DNA of 64,000 nucleotides from Hysterangium stoloniferum (lineage: Eukaryota; Basidiomycota; Agaricomycetes; Hysterangiales; Hysterangiaceae), in the NCBI GenBank assembly GCA_015178975.1, contig WHVD01000138.1, positions 124,001-188,000 of the forward strand, in the 5' to 3' direction. How positions within the stretch are numbered: position 1 is the stretch's first letter; every line of letters starts with the position of its first letter. Shown here one piece after another: positions 24,481-34,672 of the stretch. Made by a program: the position numbers and the translations under genes. Under the pieces are notes generated by a model, which saw only the letters and a list, made by a program, of their open reading frames with translations, ran no database searches and was not told where the DNA came from.

Positions 24481-25340
24481 GCAACTCTTTTAGACTTTTT
24501 GCGACTATTCTAGACTCTTTGTGATTATTTGCGACTGTTTGCGACTCTGATAGACTGTTTGCGACTCTTTTGGACTTTTTGTGACTCTTTTGGACTTTTT
24601 GTGACTCTTTTGGACTTTTTGTGACTCTTTTGGACTTTTTGTGACTCTTTTGGACTTTTTGTGACTCTTTTGGACTTTTTGTGACTCTTTTGGACTTTTT
24701 GTGACTCTTTTTGTGACTCTTTTGGACTCTTTGTGACTCTTTTAGACTCTTTGTGACTCTTTTAGACTCTTTGTGACTCTTTTAGACTCTTTGTGACTCT
24801 TTTAGACTCTTTGTGACTCTTTTAGACTCTTTGTGACTCTTTTAGACTCTTTGTGACTCTTTTAGACTCTTTGTGACTCTTTTAGACTGTTTGTGACTCT
24901 TTTAGACTGTTTGTGACTCTTTTAGACTGTTTGTGACTCTTTTAGACTGTTTGTGACTCTTTTAGACTGTTTGTGACTCTTTTAGACTGTTTGTGACTCT
25001 TATAGACTGGTTACGACTGTTATAGACTCTTTGCAACTGTTATAGACTCTTTGTGACTCATGTAGACTCTTTGAGACTTTTTGTGACTCATTTAGATTCT
25101 TTGTGACTCTTTTAGATTCTTTGCGACTCTTTTAGATTCTTTGCGACTCTTTTAGATTCTTTGCGACTCTTTTAGATTCTTTGTGACTCTTTTAGATTCT
25201 TTGCGACTCTTTTAGATTCTTTGCGACTCTTTTAGATTCTTTGCGACTCTTTTAGATTCTTTGCGACTCTTTTAGATTCTTTGCGACTCTTTTAGATTCT
25301 TTGCGACTTTTTTGGACTCTTTGCGACTTACTCTTTGTGA
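24481..25340. repeat. 20-bp tandem array, left arm of copy 1
   Basis: Units of the type GACTCTTTTAGACTCTTTGT, GACTCTTTTGGACTTTTTGT and GACTCTTTTAGATTCTTTGC follow each other in three homogenised blocks. The same repeat in inverse orientation fills 27340-27780 of the right arm. Frames read through it are low-complexity Lys/Ser/Glu or Leu/Cys strings and are not genes. Confidence 0.85.
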
Positions 25341-26139
25341 CTCTTTGAAAAGTTGCAAAGTCGCACAAAGTCGCACAAAGTCGCAAAGTGTCACAAAGTC
25401 ACAAAGTCGCACAAAGTCACAAAGTGTCGCACAAAGTCGCAAAGTATCGCAAAAAGTTGTGTTGCAAAAAGTCGCAAAAGTGTCACAAAAAGTTGTGTTG
25501 CAAAAAGTCGCAAGTGTCACAAATCATAGCACAGTGTCTTCACACAATAATAATCTATGTAAAAAGCCTCCAAAATTTCTATTATCCTCTTTTCTCTATA
25601 ACCACAAACAATGATACACTATACACACAGCACATGGACAAAGGGAGGAAAAAAACACATCACTGTCAATTATATAGATAATCTATGTTAAGAAGAAGCC
25701 ACAGCAAACCTGATATACAGTAGGAGGTACACATTGCATGTGAATTTGAAGCTGGGGGATGATGGCATGGAACAAGAAAATGGGGCTTGGGGCAGGCAGT
25801 ATCCAAGATGGCGGCAGCGGCAGGGGGCAGGCTGGGGTGATGGTGGGTAGGTACAGGTAGTTGAGTATCGATACCAGTATCATCAGGTGCAGGATATAAA
25901 CAAGACATTGGTTATATTAAGTAGAATATACTTTTTACTTGTATAAATCTTGAAAGCTGGCGCAGTGCTGGCTGGGGCGGGGTGACAAGGCGGGGAGAGG
26001 TGCTGTGGGCATGATGGTGTGATATAATATGCTGAGCAAGAAAAAGGGAATCCAACTCCAAGTCTAGCTGGAGAGGATAGCAATAGAAGTGGGGGGGATA
26101 ACCAAAGGGAGCCGGCCAGAGGAGACGATGGCGAAACGT

Positions 26140-27165
26140 GATCACTCATCCATCCTATTCATATCTCCGTTTTCATCGTCCGCATACTGCTCCACAGACT
26201 GCCATGCTGCACATTTGCGGGGACAGCGCAAGCGTGGTCCCCAGGCCCGACGGGTGCTGGTACGACTGGCGCGTCGTCGACGTGTGCGGGTGATGCGAGC
26301 CAGTATACGACGTGTGGTGCGAGTCGCACGCCTCCCCGCGAGAAATGGCCTGGCCCCACCTCCGCGCCCGATCCGCCCCCCGCCGCACCGCTCGAGCTGG
26401 TCGTGGTGGTGCTCGGCGAGCCCCCAGGGCCCTGCGGGAAAAACGGCGCCGTCAGCGTCCCAAGCCCCAGCGTGCCGCCCCCACCCCTCCCGCCGCTGCC
26501 GCCCCTACTCGCGTTCCCCGCACCACTGCCGCCGCTGCCGCTCCCGCTGAGACTGCCGTATCTGCTCCCGCCGTTCCCCGCGGCGCCGCTACCAAGCCCA
26601 GGCGGGAAGCCCCCAAAGTCCGCGCTCGAGCCGGTCTCGTCGGACCAGTTCTGCGCGTGGTACGGGGGTGCGCGCCGCCGTGCGCGATCGGGTGCAGCGG
26701 CGCGGGGTGCAGCGTGTCCTAGGGCCCGTTCCCGTGTCCGTGTCCATCACCGCCGCCGCCGTGCGGCCCGTGCCCGTGCCCATGTCCCTGTCCATGGTCG
26801 TGCGGCCCATACCCGTGTCCTTGCGGCCCGTGGGGCCGGTGGCCGCCGTGTGTGTGCCCCAGCTTGGGGAAGGCGGGGTGCCATGTCGCGGCCGGGGGGA
26901 AGTGGTCGTCGGGGTCCGCGTGGATGGCGGGTCCGTTCAGCGCGGGCACGGCATCGGCGTAGTGGCTGCTGCTGGAGTAGTAGGCCGTGGCGAGCCCGTA
27001 GGGGAGGCGGTAGGGTGTGCCGTCGACGGGGGAGACGCTGCCGAACTCATCGGCGGGGAAGTCGTGCGGCGAGATGGAGGTGTCGTAGGGCGAGGCATCG
27101 GTGCGGCGCTTCTTGCAGCTGTTGTTGGGGCGGGGGCGGTAGATGTATCAGGGTACTTGGAGTTG
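26140..27165 (-). pseudogene. captured 3' end of a host gene (copy 1)
   Basis: A GC-rich block sits in an AT-rich transposon. Minus-strand frames give NNSCKKRRTDASPYDTSISP, then SPVDGTPYRLPYGLATAYYS, a His/Gly-rich tract (GPQGHGYGPHDHGQGHGHGH), and, after a frame break, YHAQNWSDETGSS, a Gly/Ser-rich tract and APHVVYWLASPAHVDD. In copy 2 the corresponding frame ends in ENGDMNRMDE and a stop, so this is the C-terminal coding part of a gene plus what looks like its 3' UTR (down to about 25560). The parent gene is not in the window and its family is not recognised. Frame breaks suggest it is not translated as a host protein. Confidence 0.6.
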
Positions 27166-28531
27166 AAGTTTTCCTTCAACTTTTTTGGCTTGGTCGAGCT
27201 GCTTGCGACACTTTGTGACTTTGTGCGACTTTGTGACTTTGTGACACTTTGCGACTTTGTGCGACTTTGTGCGACTTTGTGCGACTTTGTGCGACTTTGC
27301 AACTTTTCAAAGAGTCACAAAGAGTAAGTCACAAAGAGTCCAAAAAAGTCGCAAAGAATCTAAAAGAGTCGCAAAGAATCTAAAAGAGCCGCAAAGAATC
27401 TAAAAGAGTCGCAAAGAATCTAAAAGAGTCGCAAAGAATCTAAATGAGTCACAAAAAGTCTCAAAGAGTCTACATGAGTCACAAAGAGTCTATAACAGTT
27501 GCAAAGAGTCTATAACAGTCGTAACGAGTCTATAAGAGTCACAAACAGTCTAAAAGAGTCACAAACAGTCTAAAAGAGTCACAAAGAGTCCAAAAGAGTT
27601 GCAAAACGAGTCACAAAAAGTCCAAAAGAGTCACAAAAAGTCCAAAAGAGTCACAAAAAGTCCAAAAGAGTCACAAAAAGTCCAAAAGAGTCGCAAAAAG
27701 TTGAAAAGAGTCGCAAACAGTCTATCAGAGTCACAAACAGTCGCAAATAATCACAAAGAGTCTAGAATAGTCGCAAAAAGTCTAAAAGAGTTGCACTCTA
27801 GCCTCCTGAAAACTTGCAAATCACATTGAATATTCCCAAACACTTGCCAATTATAATGAATCACACTGTATCTTTTCAAATATTTGTGAATCACAGTGAA
27901 TCGCACTGTATCCTTTCGAATATTTGCAAATCGTGCTGAATTGCAAAACATCGGTTCAGGGTTTCTCACCTTAAAAAACCTCTAAGAAACTCATGGAAAA
28001 TCATCAATTTCTTCATGATTTCACAAACAGATTTTTTGAATTTCCATAGTATTTATGACCATGTATAATTAAATTGTAAATTTCATCATGGTTTTCCCAT
28101 TGACAAAACATTAAAAAAACTTTGTCTTGGCTCAAGATTTTTTCAGGCAGAAAACCATAGTTTTCACTGAATTCCCTCAGGGGCAAAATTAAGTAGAAAT
28201 ATGTGGTTTTCAATTGATTTCTCTAGGTACATTATTACAGTTTTCATAGGATTTTGTTAGGTGGAAAAATCCTAACAAAATACAGGGTTTTCTAAGAGTT
28301 TTCTTATTCAGAAAATCCATAAAGAATAGGCTATTTCCAACAATATTTCCTCATAATTCCCTGATGCAAATTTTTAGAATTTTCAGATCCAATTTTTGGC
28401 CTCAGAAAAACCTACTAAAACTCAGAATTTTCAAAGAGTTTTTCAATTCACAAAACACTTAGAAAATTTGGCCAAATAACAAGATTTTCTGAAGGTTTTC
28501 CAACTCCAAAAATCTTGGGATGCCTCCAGTG

Positions 28532-30771
28532 AAATACAGAAAATGACGCTTAAAGACCTTAAGGATACGAAAATTTATGCCCAAGCACGAGCAGCCTTTG
28601 ATCAATCACGAGACGTGCCCATCTTCGTTACTCGTTATAAAACCAAGGAGCCGGAATTCACCTGGACAGATTCCTGGGCCGCAGATTTTGACGACACCAG
28701 TGTCACGGTCGAACGTGTTATCGCCTATTGGAGCCGTACGCTCAAGAAAGCAGAATGTAACTATTCAGCCACAGAGCGAGAAGCGTTAGCCGCTAAAGAA
28801 GGATTAGTCCATTTCCAGCCCTTTATCGAAGGAGAACATATCCTTCTGATCACTGACCGTGCGGCGTTACAATGGGCCAGATCTTACGAGAATACTAATC
28901 GTCAACTGGCCGCATGGGGGGTGGTATATGCTGCATACCCCGGTCTGGAAATCCTACATAGAGCAGGACAAATACATAGCAATGTTGACCCACTGTCCAG
29001 ACTTCCTCGAGTACCGGACTATGCTAGCCCCGTGAGAGACGACCTTTTACCGATTGTAGCGGATTCTTATAACCGGAATAACGATGAGACATTATGGGAG
29101 AACAAACCAGCGGAAAAAGCCGTCTTTCTCACTCATCACGAGTTAGTCGAACCAGTCGGAACCATGGAAGAGGTCCCCCAAACGAAATGGGATTTGCACA
29201 ACCTCCCCAGAAATGATGAAAACGATGAAGCGAATTTTACTCTCTCTAATCCACAATTGCTTATAGAGATCGACAAAAATTATGCTAAGGAACTTCGCGA
29301 CGGATACCAGAAGGACCCTGCCTTCAGAAATTATTACGCCACCGATCCCATTTCTCCAAACATGGTAACTACTCCTTTGCATTATTTCATCGGCAAGAAT
29401 AAGCTATTGTTCTTTCGAGATTCAGACGGGAAAAGTTGGATCTGCATTCCTAGCAGCATGACGATGACCATACTCAAGCTGATACATGATAACCCTTTCA
29501 AAGGAGCTCATGCAGGCGGCCACAGGCTCTTTAATCTGATGAAAGACCGTTTCTTCTGGCCGAGGATGTTGCATGACTGCGTGGCATACGCTCGCAGCTG
29601 CGACATATGCCAGAAAACTAAAATTGATCATTCCGCTCGACAAGGAGCTCTTCGACCCGTGGATGTACCCCTAAGGCCATTTGAGGTTGTCTTGATGGAC
29701 CTGATTACCGGATTGCCTCCTTCTACAGAGGGTGCTTATTCCGCCATCTTCGTCACCGTGGATAAACTCATGCGTTTCTTAATCTGTGAACCCACCACTT
29801 CAGATCTATCTGCAGAAGGATTCACGTGAATCATCGTGAATAAAGTAGCCGCTCCTTTCGGTCTGCCTTCAAGGATAATCTGTGATCGAGACAAGAGGTG
29901 GACCTGTAGGTTCTGGAGGGAAGTCTGCAAAGTATACAGAAGTGCCCTTGCAGTATCCTCGTCCCACCCTCAGACCGATGGTCAAATGGAGAACGCTAAT
30001 GCTATTGTGGAGCAAATGCTCAGAGTGTACTGCGCCTCTTCGAAGGAGGAATGGTCTAAATAGACTCAAGTAGTGGCTCATACCTACAATTTGACGGTTC
30101 AAAGCTCAACAAGCTATGCACCAGCCTTTTTGCTGATGGGCTACTTACCAAGAGGAATGTCTAGCTGTCTGGGAGGGGACGACCCTGTGGTTCCCAGAGA
30201 ATTATCGGATAGCCCTGTAGCCGACCAATGGATCTTAGAATTGGAAAATCACCGACAAGTGGCACGGGATTCGATTGCGTGAGCACAAGAAACCCAAGCT
30301 CGCAGTTACAACAAGAGACGGAGATTGGTGGAAGATATCTCAGAGGGAGATTATGTTCTGATTAATCCCCATTCTCTCAAGCTCATCGAAGCCAAGGGAC
30401 CCGGAAGGAAACTTATACAAAGACGGATAGGGCCGTTTGAGGTCTTGGAAAAGGTCAATCCTCAAGTCTTCCGACTCCGCATTCCCTCGGAATATCAATT
30501 ACATCCAGTGATTAATCGAGACCATCTTAAAAAGTACCACCTCTCCCCTAAGAAATTCGGATCCAGGGAGCTACTCGAGAATCCTCGAGAACTCAATTGT
30601 AATGATGAGGAGTACGAAGTAGAAGCTATAGTAGGGCACAAAAAGCATCGTAATCGACTCCTTTTCCAGGTTCGATGGAAAGGATACGGACCGGAGGAGG
30701 ACACTTGGTTAAACGGCAATGACCTTTGTAATGCTCCCGCTCTCCTTAGAGCTTACAAGACTATTTATTGA
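28532..30771 (+). pseudogene. chromovirus Y pol: RNase H, integrase, chromodomain
   Basis: The frame enters at IQKMTLKDLKDTKIYAQA, the exact continuation of the Y RT at 52587. RNase H is seen in ERVIAYWSRTLKKAE and NYSATEREALAAKEGL. The integrase zinc region is HAGGHRLFNLM with CDICQKTK. The catalytic core is VLMDLITGLPPST, IICDRDKRW and TDGQMENANAIVEQML. A C-terminal chromodomain reads EYEVEAIVGHKKHRN then FQVRWKGYGPEEDTWL. In-frame stops occur at 29827 (TGA where FTRI is expected), 30061 (TAG for Trp) and 30280 (TGA). All are single transitions, so this copy is recently dead and otherwise well preserved. CpG is normal. Confidence 0.9.
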
Positions 30772-30973
30772 ATTTAATGATCATTTCACATCCTCATGAC
30801 GACAACACTGTTTATCTACTTCTAGCTCTACCCCCCCACTTTCTTCCCCCTCGGCTTTTCACTTCAATAACCAAGCGGAGCGTGAAATTAATATAAAATA
30901 CGTAAATTCGCTAAAGAAAATTTTATTCCCCCTATCTCTTCCCTCCACGTCAAACCTCTCTAATCAGTATACT

Positions 30974-33900
30974 ATGTCGCAGGAGCAGCAACCCAAACCC
31001 AAATTCCCCAACTTCAAAAGAATACCGCGACCTCAACCTATTAATACCTCTACCACGCTGTCTCGTACTGAACAAGTCGAGCACTCCACGAGCAACTCTG
31101 GAACGCCTTTGTCAATACCCTCCGCTGCGCAGGGCAACATCGCAGGAACGTCCACCAACTCGGGGAACGGAACCGCCTTTACTCCATACGCTCCTCTTTC
31201 CAGACCCCAATTTCCCAATTTCAAAAGAATACCTCGACCTCAAACTACAGTTCCTTCTGCCCCATCACCTCGAACAGAAACTGTTGAGCGCGTGGAGGAG
31301 ACCTTGTCATCCACGAATCCTATGCGGACGGACTCCATTTCAAAAGCTGCACCATGGTCCTCTAATACTTGGGGGGCTCCCTCGGGAACATGGAGTGAAA
31401 CCCCACCACCTTGTCATAGTATTTTCCCTTCTACTGAAGAGGAGATCAAAAGGAAAAGACGGGGTCACCTTCTACGATTGGGACAAAGTATGAAGGATCA
31501 AATTACAAAGCATTGCATTGCGACATGGAGATGGAGTTGCACTACCTCCCAGACCCCCTTTACGACGTGGACCTCAGGAATGGACCTACTGGATGGGGCC
31601 CGGTGATCTTTCATCTGACTCGGAGGACAACCAATCTCAATACCCCACCTACGACAGCAAGTACCTCAGTGCTGACTGCCATGAAGGTTTCCTACTCCCT
31701 GACAACATTCACTTCTTCACGAGTGATCCTAACCAACAACGAAAGCTACCAACTTCCATCAGAGTTTGGAGAGGGTATCGTCCAGCAGACTTTGCAACCC
31801 CATCCAGTTCCTCTCATCTCCCTCCACCTCCGCCGGTCTCTTCCGTACCCGCATTACAGTGCTTTACACCCTTTTCAGAGTTACCGGGAAGTCTTGTACC
31901 ATCCGCCGAGCTGCCTTCTCTTCCCCCTATACCACTACCCCTCCCCTTTGCAGGACATTCCCTGATATCACTGTCCTCATCCATACCCAAGCCTTCTCCA
32001 GCACCGCAGCCAATCTCACCCCTCCGCAGGTCACCTGACCCTCTCGTCACCTCCCACTCTACTCCGATGCCTTTAGTCCCTGCGGTGTCTAACATTCCCC
32101 TCACTTCCTTGACAACTCGGAGTCCACCGCCCGCCTCTCCCTACTCCCCTTGCATTTCTCTGGGAAGCCCCATTCAGCATCCTAACGATACATTAATGGA
32201 TATTGATCACCCTATCCCAGAAGTTCTCGCAACGCCTATGGAGGAAGTCCTCGAGGTGCCTCTCTCAGCCACAGACATCTCCAAAGAACCCCCCCCGGCA
32301 ATGGAAGTCTTTGAGGAGCCTCCCCCCTTAAGCGAAAAAGCAAAAGGGAAACGAAGAACTGATACTCAGGCCGACGAGCCCCTTGTCATTGACCCCCCCC
32401 CGGCCCACCCCATTCGCAGCCCCCCGCCGCAGCCATCCTCTCCCCTCCACTCTGAGGATATGGCTGGCCCCTCCCGTCCCTTCCAGTCAAGTTGAATGTG
32501 CATGTCCATTAATTACCCCTCCGACATCTTCACCGTGGGATGCACATTAACGCGACTGGGACCAACCCTGCGGCACCCCCTTCTTAAAGGGCATATCCAG
32601 GGATAAAGCAGGTCTCTCACGTTGTCAGACCGCATGAGTGCGTTTTATCTATGCGTGTTAGGATACACACACAGGCCGGGTTTCCGGAGAAACCCGCGGG
32701 ATATCCGGTAGGACTTGGCTTCAGCTTATAGGCTGCACCCTCGCTAGATCGTGTTGTCCAATTTCAAATGGACGGACGGGGATCCTGGGGAGAGTCCGGG
32801 CAGGGTTCGTAGGTCGTAGGTCGTAGGTCGGAGGTCGTGGGTCGTAGGTTGGGGGTCGTGGGTCGTGAGTCGAGTTGGTTGAGAGAGATAGATGCGCCGG
32901 AGCCCGTGGGCTCCGACTAGTGTGAGCGGTCTGATGAGAGTAGGGTTTTAGAGCGGAAAATATATTAGATTACTGGGGGGAATCTAAGCTAATTTTCTGA
33001 CTGGATTGTATGTACAACATCTGCCAGTTTATATAGACTGTGGAATGCATAACATACAAAATCCAGTAATAATGAAACGAAACTAACAAAACATGAAACG
33101 GGAATAGTAAACACCAAATTGGTGTTAGGAACGGAACGGAACGGAGCGGAGTCCGAATTGTGACAAAGCATAACCCATAACGGGAAATGGAGCAGGAGCG
33201 GAGTCCTAAATCATGACAGGTCATTTGACTAAAATGGGAATGGGGCTCGATTAGAGTGGTGACGGGATTCTAAGCGGGGACCGGTGACTGATGTGTGGGA
33301 CGAAGACGGACATAGACAGAGATGGAGTCTGGGGGAAGTCCGGTGACTGATATGTGTCGTAATGAGGTTGAACGTAACGAGTCTTGACATGATGGAGTCC
33401 GGGCGGGAAATCCTATAAACAGACAATTGGTGCTTGTAGCGTGTGGGGGCGTACGGGTTAGTGCCGGAGTCCGGCGGGATTGTCCGGTCATAACAACGCG
33501 TCAACGACCCTAAGGAACAGCTGCGTTTAGTGGAGGATATCAAATGGGTGGAACTCTCCATGTTTCGGTCCTTACTTGTCAACTCTTCTTGTGTTCTTCC
33601 TGACCACACACCAATCCACTCTGCAGTGGACCTCGTTGACTTGCTGGAGCAACTGTTGCCGGATTCGGACACCTCAAGAGGAATCCCCCCTGGGGGAGAC
33701 ATGAGCTCCACACCGCTCATGACTCCTACCCCGCCATCACTACACTCTCGACCCCCTCTCATTGCCCGTATTACCAACGCTTCCACTGATCGTGTTCGCG
33801 CCATAATTTGAACGCGCCAGAAGGCCTACGGTCGTTGGGTCTCGTCGATCCAAAAACTGGATGGGTTGACATCCACCAATGACGCTTCGAAGCGGGAGGA

Positions 33901-34043
33901 CATCGCTCTTTCCTTTCATGCCAAGCGTCTCGCCTGGGGCAATGCTATCCTACACCTTGGGGGTTCATTGCAGGACGCATGGGGAGGAGTTCCAAGCGTC
34001 CTTCGACATCTTCTTTGACATAGCTCTTCGACCTGGGGGGCAC
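30974..34043 (+). pseudogene. chromovirus Y post-pol ORF (ORF3), interrupted
   Basis: It starts MSQEQQPKPKFPNFKRIPRP, 200 bp after pol. The motif FPNFKRIPRPQ occurs twice about 70 residues apart. Downstream blocks are KDGVTFYDWDKV, a TGA, RIKLQSIALRHGDGVALPPR, MGPGDLSSDSEDNQ, CHEGFLLPDNIHFFTSDPNQ, RKLPTSIRVWRGYRP, a long Pro/Ser-rich stretch, SEKAKGKRR, SINYPSDIFTVGCTL, MSAFYLRVNDPKEQLRLVED and TRQKAYGRWVSSIQ, reaching almost to the LTR. A frameshift lies near 31450 and a solo LTR (32656-33495) splits the codons for YLRVN. The same blocks in the same order occur in X. It carries no known enzyme motif and no evident membrane segment; structural or accessory roles are possible but unproven. Confidence 0.7.
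32656..33495 (-). repeat. 840-bp solo LTR in Y ORF3, TSD aTGCG/ACGCG
   Basis: It starts TGTTAGGATACAC and ends GGTCATAACA; the sense strand is minus (TGTTATGACCGG). Flanks are ATGCG (32651-32655) and ACGCG (33496-33500), a 5-bp TSD with one C-to-T change. Removing the LTR and one TSD rejoins the frame FYLRVNDPKE. A minisatellite with GTAGGTC/GTGGGTC units lies at about 32808-32880. A truncated relative is at 9413-10535. Confidence 0.85.
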
Positions 34044-34672
34044 TGTGAGAGGTATGGTGAAATACACTCAGGAAATATAGTCGGATGAGCTCTTACTATA
34101 TCTCCTTTATTATTTCTATTTTCTCTCTTTTATTATATCTATAATTAGTTCGACGACCTATGTATGCGGTACATCGACTCTTGTGGGTGCACACATGCCA
34201 GACTTATGTATTCTAGCACCCGTAGTTTAGAACTCAGACACTTTTACACCGCAACCACGACTTACTCAGACACCTGTTAGTGTCCTGTAAGTTATGATTG
34301 GTGTATCGTCTCGACCGTCACAGACAGGCTTTAGCTACTCATTCAATCTGAGTTTCGAACTGTACCAGTCGAAACTCAATCCTTATCTCAACCCGCGTGG
34401 ACTACATCCACGCTATTCTATTATTCGACTCTCTAACTACTCTACTTGGACTCGAGCAGTCGTCCAGAATCGCACTTAACAGTCGATTCTACTTATTCGT
34501 TCTAGCTATCTACCTTACTTTAGATAGCTACTTCTCTCTACCATATTGAACTAAGTAGTCAATATGCGTTCGGTCTGTATTAGACTTAGACAGTCAATAC
34601 ATTGTGGTATCGTACCTAAATGGTCAATATTCTTCGTATATAGAACGGTTAGAACTTCTACCACACTTCACA
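34044..34672 (+). repeat. 3' LTR of chromovirus Y, 629 bp
   Basis: It starts TGTGAGAGGTATGG after a purine-rich ACCTGGGGGGCAC polypurine-like tract and ends CACTTCACA. It is the same family and orientation as the 5' LTR at 46738-47363. The base after it (34673) is already inside another element's gag, and its flank CAAGC does not match the CCAAC in front of the 5' LTR. Confidence 0.85.

Larger units (their letters stand above)
23703..28531. mobile_element. foldback/CACTA-like element, copy 1 (4829 bp)
   Basis: The termini are CACTGGAGGCATCCC at the left and its inverse at the right, with long inverted arms (about 23703-25440 against 27195-28531). Each arm has an AT-rich outer part of about 800 bp and an inner array of 20-bp repeats. 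The centre (25440-27195) holds GC-rich host-derived sequence. CACTG ends and 3-bp target duplications fit the CACTA (CMC) superfamily, while repeat-filled long arms resemble foldback elements. No transposase is present, so it must be non-autonomous. Flanks are AGA (23700-23702) and AAA (28532-28534), which do not match each other; see copy 2. Confidence 0.85.

Noticed and set aside
24481-25340. CRISPR-like regular repeats
   Set aside because: The 20-bp units are directly adjacent without spacers, lie in inverted arms of a eukaryotic transposon, and occur in both elements.
25272-25908. Open frames in the foldback arms and loop (Lys/Ser-rich and Pro/His-rich)
   Set aside because: They come from reading 20-bp repeats or UTR-like sequence; frames are not shared with a start or domain and change between copies.
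26089-27327. Long plus-strand Arg/Pro/Ala-rich open frames
   Set aside because: They are shadows of the GC-rich captured gene, whose coding sense is minus as judged by the frame ending in NRMDE and a stop in copy 2.
31518-32495. Independent proline-rich host gene
   Set aside because: Its conserved blocks occur in X at the same place between pol and LTR, so it is part of the retrotransposon.
30974-34043. Envelope gene, making Y an endogenous-virus-like element
   Set aside because: Only the position agrees; no signal peptide, membrane span or fusion-type segment can be seen in either copy.
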